64,000 bases of DNA from Arenibacter sp. F20364 (GCF_023015905.1 NZ_JALKBD010000006.1:62001-126000), one strand, 5' to 3'; shown: positions 9,176 through 18,947, counted from the stretch's first letter. Program-made: numbers and translations. Notes: a model not told the origin generated them from the letters alone.

Positions 9176-9505
9176 TGGTTTGGCATTTTGGTTAATTACC
9201 TACAAATTAAATTCAAATAGCGATCATTGAATAAGTAAATCTTATTTCATTTACATGGTATATTGACATAAGACCTAGTTTTTTAACTTATTTCAGGGCA
9301 ATTAAGTTAAAATTATAGCAGTTTTCAAAAGTGATAAAATACTACTCCACGAAGTAAGTCATGATCTACATATAGTAATGTATGGAATTAAGGATACCAA
9401 TTAAAACCAAAAAAACGGTCCCAAATCTTCAAGTGTTAAGATTGTGTCACTTACGTTTAAGAAATATTCTTACCAAAAATCAAACATATCTTAACCTAAA
9501 ATTTT

Positions 9506-9521
9506 CAATATCATAATATTG
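9506..9521. promoter_or_regulatory. Inverted repeat, possible operator upstream of susC
   Basis: CAATAT and ATATTG are separated by CATA and lie about 70 bases upstream of the susC -7 box. The position suits a regulator site for one or both divergent operons. No regulator is encoded nearby, and such AT-rich palindromes also arise by chance. Confidence 0.3.
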
Positions 9522-9589
9522 CCACCTTTAAGGGTAAAATTCCATAGGTATCTAATAAAATACTATGCTTTTCGTAGATAATTTTACAA

Positions 9590-9597
9590 TAGTTTTG
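9590..9597 (+). promoter_or_regulatory. Probable susC -7 promoter box
   Basis: TAGTTTTG matches the Bacteroidota -7 consensus TAnnTTTG exactly and lies 36 bases before the susC ATG. The expected -33 TTTG is poor (TTTTCG in the right area), so strength may depend on an activator. Confidence 0.4.
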
Positions 9598-9633
9598 TTA
9601 ACGAAATGCTAATTACTCAACCAATTAATTTAA

Positions 9634-12600
9634 ATGAATATGAAAAAAAGCAGCTTAAAATTTTTGACTTTCCTTCTGTTCAGCATGGTTTCTGGAATCA
9701 TGTTGGCACAACAAGGAGTAACGGGAGTCGTCAGCAGTGATGATGGCGAATTACTCCCTGGAGTGTCCGTGGTAGTTAAGGGCACTGCCACCGGTGTTAC
9801 CTCCGATTTTGATGGAATCTACAGCATAACCGTTCCCAACAGTAGTGCTGTCTTGGTATTTTCCTATTTGGGCATGGAAACAAAAGAAGTAATTGTAGGG
9901 AACCAAACTACCCTAAACGTTACCATGGCAACCTCATCTGAACAATTGGATGAGGTAGTAGTAACCGCTCTTGGTATTTCAAGGGAAAAGAAATCCTTGG
10001 GGTATTCTGTTAGTGAGGTAAGCGGTGATGACATAACCACTGTAACACAGGAAAATGCATTGAATGCATTGAACGGTAGAGTTTCGGGGGTTCAGATTAA
10101 TTCTACTGGTGGTACGGGTTCCACGGTAAGTGTGATTCTTCGTGGGGCCTCTTCATTAACAACGGACAACCAACCACTGTACGTAATTGATGGAGTTCCA
10201 CTTACCAGTAGCTTAACCAATGTAGGAACCGTAGGAAGTGGTGTTGCCGTGGATTACGGTGGCGGTATTGCCGATGTGAATCCGGACGATATTGAAAGTG
10301 TCTCTGTACTTAAAGGCCCTAGTGCAGCTGCATTATATGGTTCCAGAGGGGGTAACGGTGTTATTTTGATTACCACTAAATCTGGTAAAAAGAGTAAGGG
10401 TTTAGGCATTACCTTTAGTTCTAGCAATGTATATGAAACGCCATATAAGTTCTTGGAAAAAAGTAATCGTTTTGCTAACGGTAGTAGGCCAGATCCTACC
10501 ACTTCCCAAATCGACGAAACCTCTTCCGGTTGGGTAGGACCCGAACTAGATAAGGGTTTAAGTGCAATTCAATGGCCATACACCGCTGAAGAAATAGCAA
10601 GTGGTGTAGCCAATGCCACACCTTTGACTTCCAGAGGAAAGAACAATGCCAAAAATTTCTTTGAATCTGCCATAACCTCAACCAATACGATTGCTATAGA
10701 GAATAATACCGATCGTATGAATTATCGTTTGTCCTATACGAATATGATGCATGAAGGTTTTATTCCGAATTCGGATTTAGAGCGAAATAGCTTAGCTATC
10801 AATAGTACCTTTGATGTAAATGACAAACTAAAAATAACCTCAAGTTTAAAATATGTTATTTCAGGTGCGGATAACCGGCCATCAACCACTGATAGAAATG
10901 CAAATCCACTACAGGCTTTGTATGACATTAACCCGCATATCGATATTCGTGATCTAGAAGATTATTGGTTGGTAGAAGGTCAGCTTCAGAATGCACCTTA
11001 TAACTTTGGTGATGACCCATCTGATTTTGAATACAACAATCCCTATTTTATGGCCAATGAAATAAACAATGGCTTTGAAAGAAAGAGGTTGTATGGTAAT
11101 TTTCAAGCAGACTACGCGTTTTCCGATAAATTTTCCCTAATGCTACGTTACGCCTATAATGATAGTCGCGAAGTAAGGGAAACCAAGATCTCCAGTGGTT
11201 TTAGCAGGGAAACAAACGGCGCCTATGGATTGGTAAATCTGGATGGGGTAGAAAGCAATGCTGATTTTTTACTTACGTATAAGGATAAGTTAAATGACGA
11301 CTTCGATTTTAGTTTATCAGGGGGTGGTAACATTAGGAATGTAAGTAATGGATTTGTGTCTACCCAAACCAAAAATGGGGGCTCTGGTTTAGTTATACCA
11401 AACTTATTCCTCTTGTCCAATATAGCGGCCGACAATATTGACTACAATGAAACCCAATCAAAAGAACGCGTTAATAGCTTGTACGCCCTAGGTAATATTG
11501 GCTATAAGAATATGTTATTTGTAGATGCAACAGTTAGAAATGACTGGTCCAGTACCTTACCAGAAAGCGATAATGACTTCCTATATCCATCAGTATCCAC
11601 AAGTATCTTACTGAACAATATGTTCGATATGGGCAGCAATGTATCTTTGTTCAAATTAAGAGTAGGTTGGGCACAGTCCGGTAATGATACCAGCGCGCAC
11701 AATTTATTTTCTATCCTAAGCAATACTGGGGATTGGGGCTCTGCGTCACAGCTGGCAGTATCTTCGGCCTTAAAGAATGATAATATTGAAGCCGAGCTTA
11801 ATACTTCTACCGAATTTGGTTTTGACTTGTCGCTTTTCCGGAATCGATTGAATATGGATTTTACCTATTACGAATCGAACAATGAAAATCAAATATTCCA
11901 AAAATCGCTTCCAGTATCTTCAGGTGCCAGCACCAAACTTTTTAATGCAGGTAACTTGAACAGTAAAGGTTTTGAAGCCAGCTTAGGCGGAAAGTTAATT
12001 CAGGGTAATGATTTAAATTGGAATATGAACCTAACCTTTACTACCAATAAAACCATTATCACCGAATTGGCCCCAGGAACGGATTATGTTCGGTTTTGGA
12101 GTCAGGCAAAAGGAGGCGCATATACCTGGGTAGGGGAAGAAGTAGGTCAGATTGTTGACCGTGCTTTCGTTAGAGTGGAAGACCCTAATTCTCCGTATTT
12201 CGGATGGCCTTTATTAGACGATGAGGGTTGGGAGAATAGTGACAGTACTTTGTCCGATGAAGATGGAAATAGGGTTGCCCCCGTTATTGGTAATTACAAC
12301 CCAGATTTTAACATAGGGCTACAAACATCGCTACAGTACAAGAATTGGAATCTATCCATGAACTTTGACTGGAGAAAAGGCGGACAGTTTGTTTCCCAGA
12401 CCATGAGGTATTATGAGTCCGATCTACAGACGACCAGATGGCTGAATAAGGTTTATAACTTAAGTGACGTTGGCGATATCCCAACCTATATTAGAGACAA
12501 TGCCGATGTATTTTTATCTCCAGATGGCGACTTTTACCCACTTGTTGGTGGACCAACTGCTGAAGATGGTGGCTTTCCCGTTGATGGTTTAAATGACGGT

Positions 12601-12999
12601 GTTTTTTTACCAGGGGTTATTGGTACTTATGATGACCAAGGCAACTTTATTTTAGAACAAGAAAATATTGGTGGACCAGGGACACAATACCATACCTATG
12701 GTGACAACTACGCTTGGGATTTTACCAGGGCTTCAACCTTTGATGCGGATTTTGTAAAACTAAGACAAATTTCAATTGGCTATACCTTTGATAACAAAAT
12801 AGCCCAGAAAATTGGAATGCGTAATTTATCACTATCGTTGTTTAGTCGTAATATTATCTTATGGACCAAAGCGGGAATCAATATTGATCCAGAATCTGCC
12901 TTCCAAAATTCGCAGGGCAACCTATCACAGGGGGTTGAGAGATATAACATTCAGCCATGGGCAATTCCAGTTGGTCTTAAACTAAACGCAAGTTTCTAA
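9634..12999 (+). CDS. SusC/RagA-family TonB-dependent outer-membrane receptor
   Basis: This 1121-residue protein is the TonB-dependent transporter that imports glycans across the outer membrane with its SusD lid. It has a signal peptide (residues 1-26, ending MLAQQ). A carboxypeptidase-regulatory-like beta domain (about 28-105) holds the GVVSSDDGELLPGVSVVVKGT and FSYLGMETKEV signatures. Then come a Ser/Gln-rich TonB-box area with DEVVVTALG, a plug with LRGASSLTTDNQPLYVIDGVPL, and LKGPSAAALYGSRGGNGVILITTK. The rest is a beta barrel ending in KLNASF with a terminal Phe. A second ATG at 9640 is an equally good start. susD follows 21 bases after the stop. The ligand cannot be read from sequence; the divergent operon suggests an amino-sugar-containing glycan. 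Confidence 0.97.
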   Translation: MNMKKSSLKFLTFLLFSMVSGIMLAQQGVTGVVSSDDGELLPGVSVVVKGTATGVTSDFDGIYSITVPNSSAVLVFSYLGMETKEVIVGNQTTLNVTMATSSEQLDEVVVTALGISREKKSLGYSVSEVSGDDITTVTQENALNALNGRVSGVQINSTGGTGSTVSVILRGASSLTTDNQPLYVIDGVPLTSSLTNVGTVGSGVAVDYGGGIADVNPDDIESVSVLKGPSAAALYGSRGGNGVILITTKSGKKSKGLGITFSSSNVYETPYKFLEKSNRFANGSRPDPTTSQIDETSSGWVGPELDKGLSAIQWPYTAEEIASGVANATPLTSRGKNNAKNFFESAITSTNTIAIENNTDRMNYRLSYTNMMHEGFIPNSDLERNSLAINSTFDVNDKLKITSSLKYVISGADNRPSTTDRNANPLQALYDINPHIDIRDLEDYWLVEGQLQNAPYNFGDDPSDFEYNNPYFMANEINNGFERKRLYGNFQADYAFSDKFSLMLRYAYNDSREVRETKISSGFSRETNGAYGLVNLDGVESNADFLLTYKDKLNDDFDFSLSGGGNIRNVSNGFVSTQTKNGGSGLVIPNLFLLSNIAADNIDYNETQSKERVNSLYALGNIGYKNMLFVDATVRNDWSSTLPESDNDFLYPSVSTSILLNNMFDMGSNVSLFKLRVGWAQSGNDTSAHNLFSILSNTGDWGSASQLAVSSALKNDNIEAELNTSTEFGFDLSLFRNRLNMDFTYYESNNENQIFQKSLPVSSGASTKLFNAGNLNSKGFEASLGGKLIQGNDLNWNMNLTFTTNKTIITELAPGTDYVRFWSQAKGGAYTWVGEEVGQIVDRAFVRVEDPNSPYFGWPLLDDEGWENSDSTLSDEDGNRVAPVIGNYNPDFNIGLQTSLQYKNWNLSMNFDWRKGGQFVSQTMRYYESDLQTTRWLNKVYNLSDVGDIPTYIRDNADVFLSPDGDFYPLVGGPTAEDGGFPVDGLNDGVFLPGVIGTYDDQGNFILEQENIGGPGTQYHTYGDNYAWDFTRASTFDADFVKLRQISIGYTFDNKIAQKIGMRNLSLSLFSRNIILWTKAGINIDPESAFQNSQGNLSQGVERYNIQPWAIPVGLKLNASF

Positions 13000-13020
13000 A
13001 AATATTAAAAAACTAAGGAT

Positions 13021-14724
13021 ATGAAATTAATACAAAACATAGCTATCAGATTTCTATTGGTTCCATTATTGCTTGTAGTTTCCTGCGATAACGACCTAGC
13101 TGAAATCAATGAAAACCCAAATGGGATAGAGCCCAGTATGGCTGATCCAAATTTATTGATGAGTACTGTGATGACAGGCCTTGCAACAAGTACAACCAGC
13201 AGAGGATATGCCAATGATACCGGTAATGCCGCACAGTATACCCAGCGAGACTCTTGGTCCAGCAATAGATATGATTGGGAAACTGGTTCTATTTGGTCTG
13301 CCAATTACGGTTTGTTAAGAACCAATAAAGTAGCCTATGACAGGGCGGTAGAACTTGGATTGCCTTTTCACGAAGGGGTTACCTTGATATTGAAATCAAT
13401 GCTGTTCGGAAATTTAACCGATTACTACGGTGACATCCCTTATTCTGACGCTTTAAAAGGTACTGAAGCAGAAGGAGAACTACCCGTTTACGATTCACAA
13501 GAAGCTGTATATAAGGGTATTATTGCCGATTTGGAAACAGCTTCAAGTCTCCTAGGCGCTGATTCGTATGAAGGCGTAGTGGAAGATCAAGACTTATATT
13601 ATGGAGGTGATGCTTCAAAGTGGCAGAAATTAGCCAACTCATTAGCCCTTCGTTATTATATGCGATTATCCGAAAAACTTCCTTCGTTTGCCGAAACCGG
13701 GGTAACCAGTACGCTTTCCAAGCCCTTGATCAGTGATATTGATGATGAACTTGTACTGGATTACATAGGTGGCACCTCTGATCAATCATGGCCTAATAGT
13801 GGACAGTTTGGTTCGGCTTCGGATTTCCATAGGGTAAAACCATGTACCACTATGACCGATAAACTAAAAGAGTTGGAAGATCCTAGAATTGACATCTGGT
13901 TTGCTCCTGTGGAAGTACCTACAAAAGTAGTTCCTCCTGCTGAAGTCCCCGGTGGAGGAGCTGTTGCCGAAGTAGATGGCATACGTTATATTACAGATGA
14001 GGTCCTTATAGATGGTGATATCTTAGGCAACCTATATGCCATATACTCACCAGATACCTATGCCGCAGAGTTGGAGGCAGGTAAAAAATTAATTGATACC
14101 AGCAGTATTTATGTTGGTTTGCCCGCAGCAGTAAGTAGTATAGACCCTTATGAGTACAACTACAATGCAGATGGTTCAAGAGGGGGTACAAACGCATATG
14201 TATCCTTAATGAATGAAGTATTCAACCAAAAAGATGACGGGGGAAACCTTCTCAAAGCTAGACTGTTCTCTTATGCCGAATTGTCTTTCTTAAAAGCAGA
14301 AGCTGCAGTAAGAGGCTGGGGATCGGATGCCGAAGGAAATTATTTGGAAGGAATTAGAGCCTCTTTGGAAGTATGGGGTGTTGGTGATACCTACAGTGAT
14401 TATATTACCAATACCGGAGTTGCTTTCGACGGAACCTTGGCGCAAATCATGGAGCAAAAATGGATAGCCAATATGTTCAATGGTGATGAAGCCTATTTGG
14501 ATTGGAGAAGAACTGGTCTACCTGATTTAAGTGCAGGACCCTTTGCCAGAGAAGATGTGATGCCTCTAAGGTTCATTTATCCTGATGATGAAATTAACAT
14601 CAATACCACCAATTACAACGCGGCGGCGGCTTCATTGGAAGGAACTCCATATAGTACAACAGATCCCAATGATAGCCCATATGCCCGGCCTTGGATCGTA
14701 CAGGGAGTTAGCACCCCTTGGTAA
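13021..14724 (+). CDS. SusD/RagB-like surface glycan-binding lipoprotein (SusD-like_2 type)
   Basis: The 567-residue lipoprotein has a leader ending LLLVVSC, with Cys22 as the lipidated residue. The NENPNGIEPSMADPNLLMSTVMTG segment is typical of the SusD-like_2 subfamily. TPR-like helices follow, with YGDIPYSDALKG and a C-terminal WIANMFNGDEAYLDWRRTGLP stretch, both standard for the family. It forms the binding lid over the SusC barrel encoded just upstream. A strong hairpin terminator follows 42 bases after the stop, so susCD is a two-gene unit in the plus direction. Confidence 0.96.
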   Translation: MKLIQNIAIRFLLVPLLLVVSCDNDLAEINENPNGIEPSMADPNLLMSTVMTGLATSTTSRGYANDTGNAAQYTQRDSWSSNRYDWETGSIWSANYGLLRTNKVAYDRAVELGLPFHEGVTLILKSMLFGNLTDYYGDIPYSDALKGTEAEGELPVYDSQEAVYKGIIADLETASSLLGADSYEGVVEDQDLYYGGDASKWQKLANSLALRYYMRLSEKLPSFAETGVTSTLSKPLISDIDDELVLDYIGGTSDQSWPNSGQFGSASDFHRVKPCTTMTDKLKELEDPRIDIWFAPVEVPTKVVPPAEVPGGGAVAEVDGIRYITDEVLIDGDILGNLYAIYSPDTYAAELEAGKKLIDTSSIYVGLPAAVSSIDPYEYNYNADGSRGGTNAYVSLMNEVFNQKDDGGNLLKARLFSYAELSFLKAEAAVRGWGSDAEGNYLEGIRASLEVWGVGDTYSDYITNTGVAFDGTLAQIMEQKWIANMFNGDEAYLDWRRTGLPDLSAGPFAREDVMPLRFIYPDDEININTTNYNAAAASLEGTPYSTTDPNDSPYARPWIVQGVSTPW

Positions 14725-14765
14725 AAATTTTGAGTTTTATTTATTGAGTTTTGAGTTAGTTTAAG

Positions 14766-14793
14766 AATGCCCCGGGAAATCGGGGCATTTTTT
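14766..14793 (+). terminator. Intrinsic terminator after susCD
   Basis: The arms AATGCCCCG (14766-14774) and CGGGGCATT (14781-14789) enclose a six-base loop and run into a T tract at 14788-14793. The stem is perfect over nine pairs. It lies 42 bases after the susD stop and ends the susCD transcript. Confidence 0.9.
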
Positions 14794-14935
14794 ATTCTTT
14801 CTCATCTGGGACAAAAAAAGGTAACAAATATAATCTAGGAATCAATAGTTTATTCCCGAGCCACCATCATAATTCCCTTAAAGTATGCTGGTCATCTTTT
14901 ACTCTAGACCACCTTAATCCACAGAATTTGTTCCC

Positions 14936-15142
14936 TTAATCGGTACGTCGGTCCGCTTCTTTTTTAACCCCCAATTTGAATAAGATCTTCTCCATTAAGC
15001 ACCATTGGGTAAATGCAGATTGAAAAAGGTTGACCCCTACAAAGACGGTAAACCACAACCAGTTTATATTTACGTAAATGGCCAATACCACGCTAATAAC
15101 TATAAAAGCCCCGGCAATTGCCCTGATAAATCTGTTCATCAT
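14936..15142 (-). CDS. DUF2892 (YgaP-type) inner-membrane protein
   Basis: The 68-residue protein starts with MNRFIRAIAGAFIVISVVLA and has two membrane helices and a short charged tail. This matches DUF2892, the membrane domain found fused to rhodanese in YgaP or alone beside sulfur-stress genes. Two consecutive ATG codons (15142 and 15139) leave the start uncertain by one residue. It follows the 101-residue gene by 21 bases and is probably last in the transcript of the RND pump operon. The link to a rhodanese and an SQR-like gene elsewhere in the window fits reactive sulfur handling, which is inferred. Confidence 0.8.
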   Translation of the reverse strand: MMNRFIRAIAGAFIVISVVLAIYVNINWLWFTVFVGVNLFQSAFTQWCLMEKILFKLGVKKEADRRTD

Positions 15143-15163
15143 AATATTATTTTTTAAAGGTTA

Positions 15164-15469
15164 TTAAATATACTTTTCTATGGGAACCACGGCAGCCCTT
15201 ACGGGATTGTTGGTTTCCAAATTATTGTTGAATTCAGAGATAAGTTGAAAAAGGATTTCAATATTCTCTTCTGTGGTAAAGGAAAAAAACATGGCAGATT
15301 CTACACCCCCTTTTTCACTGGGGAACCAATTTGAAGCCATGAGCACTTGGGCTGGATTTTTATATCCATCAATATCGGAGCCACTAAAGCTTTCAATATT
15401 TGCTTTTTTAAAGAGTTTTAGAGTTTCCTTGGCGAACTCTTCCACAACGGTTACTATGAGTAGTTTCAT
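15164..15469 (-). CDS. Small PII-like ferredoxin-fold protein (unrecognised)
   Basis: The 101-residue soluble protein begins with a beta strand MKLLIVTVVEEF and ends with the strand PVRAAVVPIEKYI. The beta-alpha-beta pattern resembles small PII/CutA-like sensors, but no signature motif is clear, so the fold is inference only. The gene lies between the RND permease and the DUF2892 gene, in line with a role tied to the pump or its signal. It has no signal peptide. Confidence 0.65.
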   Translation of the reverse strand: MKLLIVTVVEEFAKETLKLFKKANIESFSGSDIDGYKNPAQVLMASNWFPSEKGGVESAMFFSFTTEENIEILFQLISEFNNNLETNNPVRAAVVPIEKYI

Positions 15470-15544
15470 TATTATTTATTTTTAGTTTCAATTCTATTGC
15501 CAAAATGATTTCTTGAGGCTTTACCTTCTTTGGGTTATACCGGG

Positions 15545-15566
15545 CTCTCTTCGACTACGCTTAGAG
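15545..15566. repeat. REP-like extragenic palindrome
   Basis: CTCTCTTCGACTACGCTTAGAG has CTCT/AGAG ends around a TCGACTACG core. It resembles the GTCGAAG-type extragenic repeats common in flavobacterial genomes. A decayed relative, CTCCCTTCGTCCCCGCTTAGGG, lies at about 15639-15660. Both fall in the 214-base gap between the RND permease and the 101-residue gene. Confidence 0.45.
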
Positions 15567-15683
15567 ACCGGTCCTTAAAATTTCGCAAAATACCCATATC
15601 CAATATGGAATAAATCAATTTCCCAGAGCGCTCCCTTCGTCCCCGCTTAGGGACCTGCATACAAATCTCATATAAACTCCCAG

Positions 15684-18600
15684 TTACTTATAGTTCTTCC
15701 TTTCTATCATATAATACACCAAGGGCACCACTAACAATGTTAGCACCGTGGATACAATGGTACCGCCCATCAAAGAAATGGCCAGCCCTTGGAAAATGGG
15801 ATCGAACAGGATTACAAACGCCCCAATAACCACGGTTCCCGCTGTTAAAAGAATAGGGGTAGTCCTTACGGCACCAGCTTCAATTACGGCCAGTTTTAAA
15901 GGAGTGCCTTCCGCCAATCGCAGATTAATAAAATCGATCAACAAGACTGAATTCCGCACCATAATTCCAGCTAGGGCAATCATTCCAATAAAGGAAGTTG
16001 CTGTAAAAAAAGCATCCAACATCCAATGCCCCAATACAATCCCGATCAAAGAAAGTGGTATGGCCACCATCATTACTACCGGGGCCTTAAAATTTTGGAA
16101 CCAGCCTACAATCAATATATAGATGATGAAAATTACCCCTAAGAATGCCAATCCCAGATCCCGGAATACCTCCAAGGTAATCTGCCATTCCCCATCCCAT
16201 TTTACGGTATAATTATCCTCAAAATCGGGTTGCTTTATGTACAGTTCATCAATAGAATATCCCTTAGGCAAATTCATCGCCTTTAACTTATCGGTCATCC
16301 CTAAGATAGCATACACGGGACTTTCCAAATCCCCGGCCATATCGGCCAGTACATAGACCACCCGCTTTTGGTTTTTTCTATAAATACTCTTGGCCCTTGT
16401 GGTCTGCTCTATAGCTACCAAATCTGCAATAGGGACCATATTTCCCTGCTGTGATTTCACCTTCAATTGGGCAATATCCTGAATAGTTGATTTTTCCTTT
16501 TCATCCAAGGCCAATATCAAACCTATTTGAACGGAGGCATTTTCATCGTATAGATTGGTCACCGCCCTTTCCGACAGGGCCATATTCATGGTATGGGCAA
16601 TTTGTTGTGGTGCCACACCATAAAGCATTGCCTTTTCCTTGTCAATGATAAACTGATATTCCACTTGGTCTGCTTCTACCATCCAATCCACATCCACCAC
16701 ATCCGGGGTATTTTTCAAAATCTGCAGTACCTGATCTGCAATATCCATTTGTATATCATAATCAGGGCCATATATTTCCCCAACAATAGTGGATAGTACC
16801 GGAGGTCCGGGGGGTACCTCAACAATCTTAACGTTGGCGTTGTACTTATTCCCTATACGTTGTATCTCTGGACGCATTAGACTGGCTATCTCGTGACTTT
16901 GGGCAGATCGCTCTCCCTTATCCAATAAATTTACCTGTATATCGGCCATATTGCTCCCCCCCCTCATATCGTAATGACGGACAAGACCATTGAAAGTTAT
17001 TGGCGCGGAAGTGCCCACATAACTTTGATAGTTTACCACTTCCGGACGAGTATTTAGGTATTGGGCAATTTCCCTGGCCACTACTCCGGTACGTTCCAAA
17101 GTAGTACCCTCTGGCATGTCTATGACCACTTGAAATTCATTCTTATTATCGAAAGGCAACATTTTAACAGCCACCGATTTGGTAAAGAACATTCCAATGG
17201 AACCCAACAACAACAAAAATGTAATCCCTAAAAACAACCAGCGTTTCTTTTTGTTTTCGATCAAAGGCTTTTCAAACTTGTTGTACATTCTAAAGATAAA
17301 AGTTTCCTCTAAAGGTTTTTCTGCCTTTTCCTCTCCTTTTTTATCCTTCTCCCTAAGAAATATATACCCCAGATATGGTGTAATGGTCAAGGCTACAAAA
17401 AGGGACAATAACATGGCAATGGAAGCTCCAATAGGCATTGGGGACATATAAGGCCCCATAAGACCTGAAACAAAAGCCATTGGCAATACGGAAGCAATTA
17501 CCGTAAAGGTGGCCAATATAGTAGGGTTGCCCACTTCATTAATGGCATACAATGCAGCCTGCTTAAACGGCAAACGTTTCATTTTAAAATGCCGGTGCAT
17601 GTTTTCTGCTATAATAATGGAGTCGTCCACCACAATACCTGTCACAAAAACCAGTGCAAATAAGGTAATACGGTTTAAGGTGTAGTCCAACAAATAATAA
17701 CTCAATAGGGTCAAGGCAAAGGTGATGGGTACGGATAGGAACACCACCAATCCACCACGCCATCCCATGGCCAACATTACTACAAAGGTCACCGCTATTA
17801 TGGCACCTATAAGGTGCATCAACAGTTCGGATACCTTGTGGGATGCCGTTTCCCCGTAATTCCGGGTCACCTCCACATGCACATCATCCGGGATAAGATT
17901 TTTCTTTAAATGATCTACTTTCTCCAAAATAATATCCGAAATATTCATGGCGTCCGCACCCTTGCGCTTGGCTATGGAAATGGTTACTGCAGGATATTCG
18001 GACTTATAGGTTTCCCTTTGTTCACTTCCCTGCCCAAAACCTAGGGATACGTATTCCTTAGGGATTTCGGGTCCATCCTGTATACTGGCAATTTGCTTTA
18101 AATATATGGGACGGTTCTGTTGCACCCCTACCACCAAATTCTCCACATCGGTCGCAGTTTCCAGGAATTTACCCGTGGTCACCATAAATTCGGTATCATT
18201 TTTATCAAATGTACCTCCGCTTATTTGCTGGTTACTGGCTCTGATCATTTCGGCAACAGAAAGAAAATCCAATCCGCTTGCGGCCAATTTATCCTTGTCC
18301 ATTACCACCCGCAATTGACGGTTACGCCCACCAATCTTTTGGGTGGCGGACACATCGTTTACTTTTTCAATTTCATCTGTAAGCTCCTGGGCAATTTGCT
18401 TTAGTTGGTAGTCGTCATAATTCTCGCTCCACAAGGTAAGTCCCAACATGGGTACATCATCTATAGCCCTGGTTTTTATTAAAGGGTAGGTAACCCCTTG
18501 TGGCATTTCGTCCATATGCTTATTGATCTCGTTCTGGAGTTTTACAAACGAACGTTCAATATCCTCACCCACATAAAACTGCACTATAACCATTCCCTGC

Positions 18601-18875
18601 TCCTCCATGGAAGTAGAGTAGACGTATTCTACACCTTTAATATTGGAAATTAATTTTTCAAGAGGTTTGGTTACCCTACTCTCTACTTCGGTGGGACTAG
18701 CCCCTGGATAGCCCACAAAGATATCGGCCATTGGCACATCTATCTGTGGCTCTTCCTCCCTAGGTATCAAGAAAGAACTGTATACCCCAATGACCATGAA
18801 TACGATCATTAGAAGGACCGTTAACTTAGATCCTATAAATGCTTTGGCAATTTTGCCTGCTAATCCTTCTTTCAT
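15684..18875 (-). CDS. RND-family efflux permease (AcrB/CusA/MdtB type)
   Basis: The 1063-residue inner-membrane pump has the RND layout: one N-terminal helix, a periplasmic domain (about 40-350), helices 2 to 6, a second periplasmic loop and helices 8 to 12. The proton-relay pair Asp417-Asp418 is present in GIVVDDSIIIAENMHRH. The GYPGASPTEVESRVTKPLE and LIAD/IARL-type segments are typical. It works with the lipoprotein adaptor and TolC channel encoded upstream to expel small molecules or metal ions. The adaptor gene ends 243 bases upstream, with palindromic sequence in the gap. A Crp/Fnr-like site upstream of the tolC gene probably controls the whole set. The substrate is unknown. Confidence 0.96.
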   Translation of the reverse strand: MKEGLAGKIAKAFIGSKLTVLLMIVFMVIGVYSSFLIPREEEPQIDVPMADIFVGYPGASPTEVESRVTKPLEKLISNIKGVEYVYSTSMEEQGMVIVQFYVGEDIERSFVKLQNEINKHMDEMPQGVTYPLIKTRAIDDVPMLGLTLWSENYDDYQLKQIAQELTDEIEKVNDVSATQKIGGRNRQLRVVMDKDKLAASGLDFLSVAEMIRASNQQISGGTFDKNDTEFMVTTGKFLETATDVENLVVGVQQNRPIYLKQIASIQDGPEIPKEYVSLGFGQGSEQRETYKSEYPAVTISIAKRKGADAMNISDIILEKVDHLKKNLIPDDVHVEVTRNYGETASHKVSELLMHLIGAIIAVTFVVMLAMGWRGGLVVFLSVPITFALTLLSYYLLDYTLNRITLFALVFVTGIVVDDSIIIAENMHRHFKMKRLPFKQAALYAINEVGNPTILATFTVIASVLPMAFVSGLMGPYMSPMPIGASIAMLLSLFVALTITPYLGYIFLREKDKKGEEKAEKPLEETFIFRMYNKFEKPLIENKKKRWLFLGITFLLLLGSIGMFFTKSVAVKMLPFDNKNEFQVVIDMPEGTTLERTGVVAREIAQYLNTRPEVVNYQSYVGTSAPITFNGLVRHYDMRGGSNMADIQVNLLDKGERSAQSHEIASLMRPEIQRIGNKYNANVKIVEVPPGPPVLSTIVGEIYGPDYDIQMDIADQVLQILKNTPDVVDVDWMVEADQVEYQFIIDKEKAMLYGVAPQQIAHTMNMALSERAVTNLYDENASVQIGLILALDEKEKSTIQDIAQLKVKSQQGNMVPIADLVAIEQTTRAKSIYRKNQKRVVYVLADMAGDLESPVYAILGMTDKLKAMNLPKGYSIDELYIKQPDFEDNYTVKWDGEWQITLEVFRDLGLAFLGVIFIIYILIVGWFQNFKAPVVMMVAIPLSLIGIVLGHWMLDAFFTATSFIGMIALAGIMVRNSVLLIDFINLRLAEGTPLKLAVIEAGAVRTTPILLTAGTVVIGAFVILFDPIFQGLAISLMGGTIVSTVLTLLVVPLVYYMIERKNYK

Positions 18876-18947
18876 CTTTATCTTTTATTTTTGTTTTGGG
18901 CGTTACCTTCGCTTATTCTTGAATGACCCAATTCCCGTTTTCTTATA

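Larger units (their letters stand above)
9176..9633. other. Divergent intergenic region between symporter operon and susC
   Basis: These 458 AT-rich bases hold the promoters of both the minus-strand symporter operon and plus-strand susCD. A perfect TAnnTTTG box lies at 9590-9597, and a 6-4-6 inverted repeat at 9506-9521 may bind a regulator. On the minus strand a TTAATTTG sequence near 9201 is one base off the -7 consensus for the symporter operon. No open reading frame worth calling is present. Confidence 0.55.

Noticed and set aside
14821-14835. GTAACAAATATAATC near 14821 as another Crp/Fnr-type site
   Set aside because: Only one half-site is present, with no GTTAC partner at the four-base spacing and no gene start nearby.
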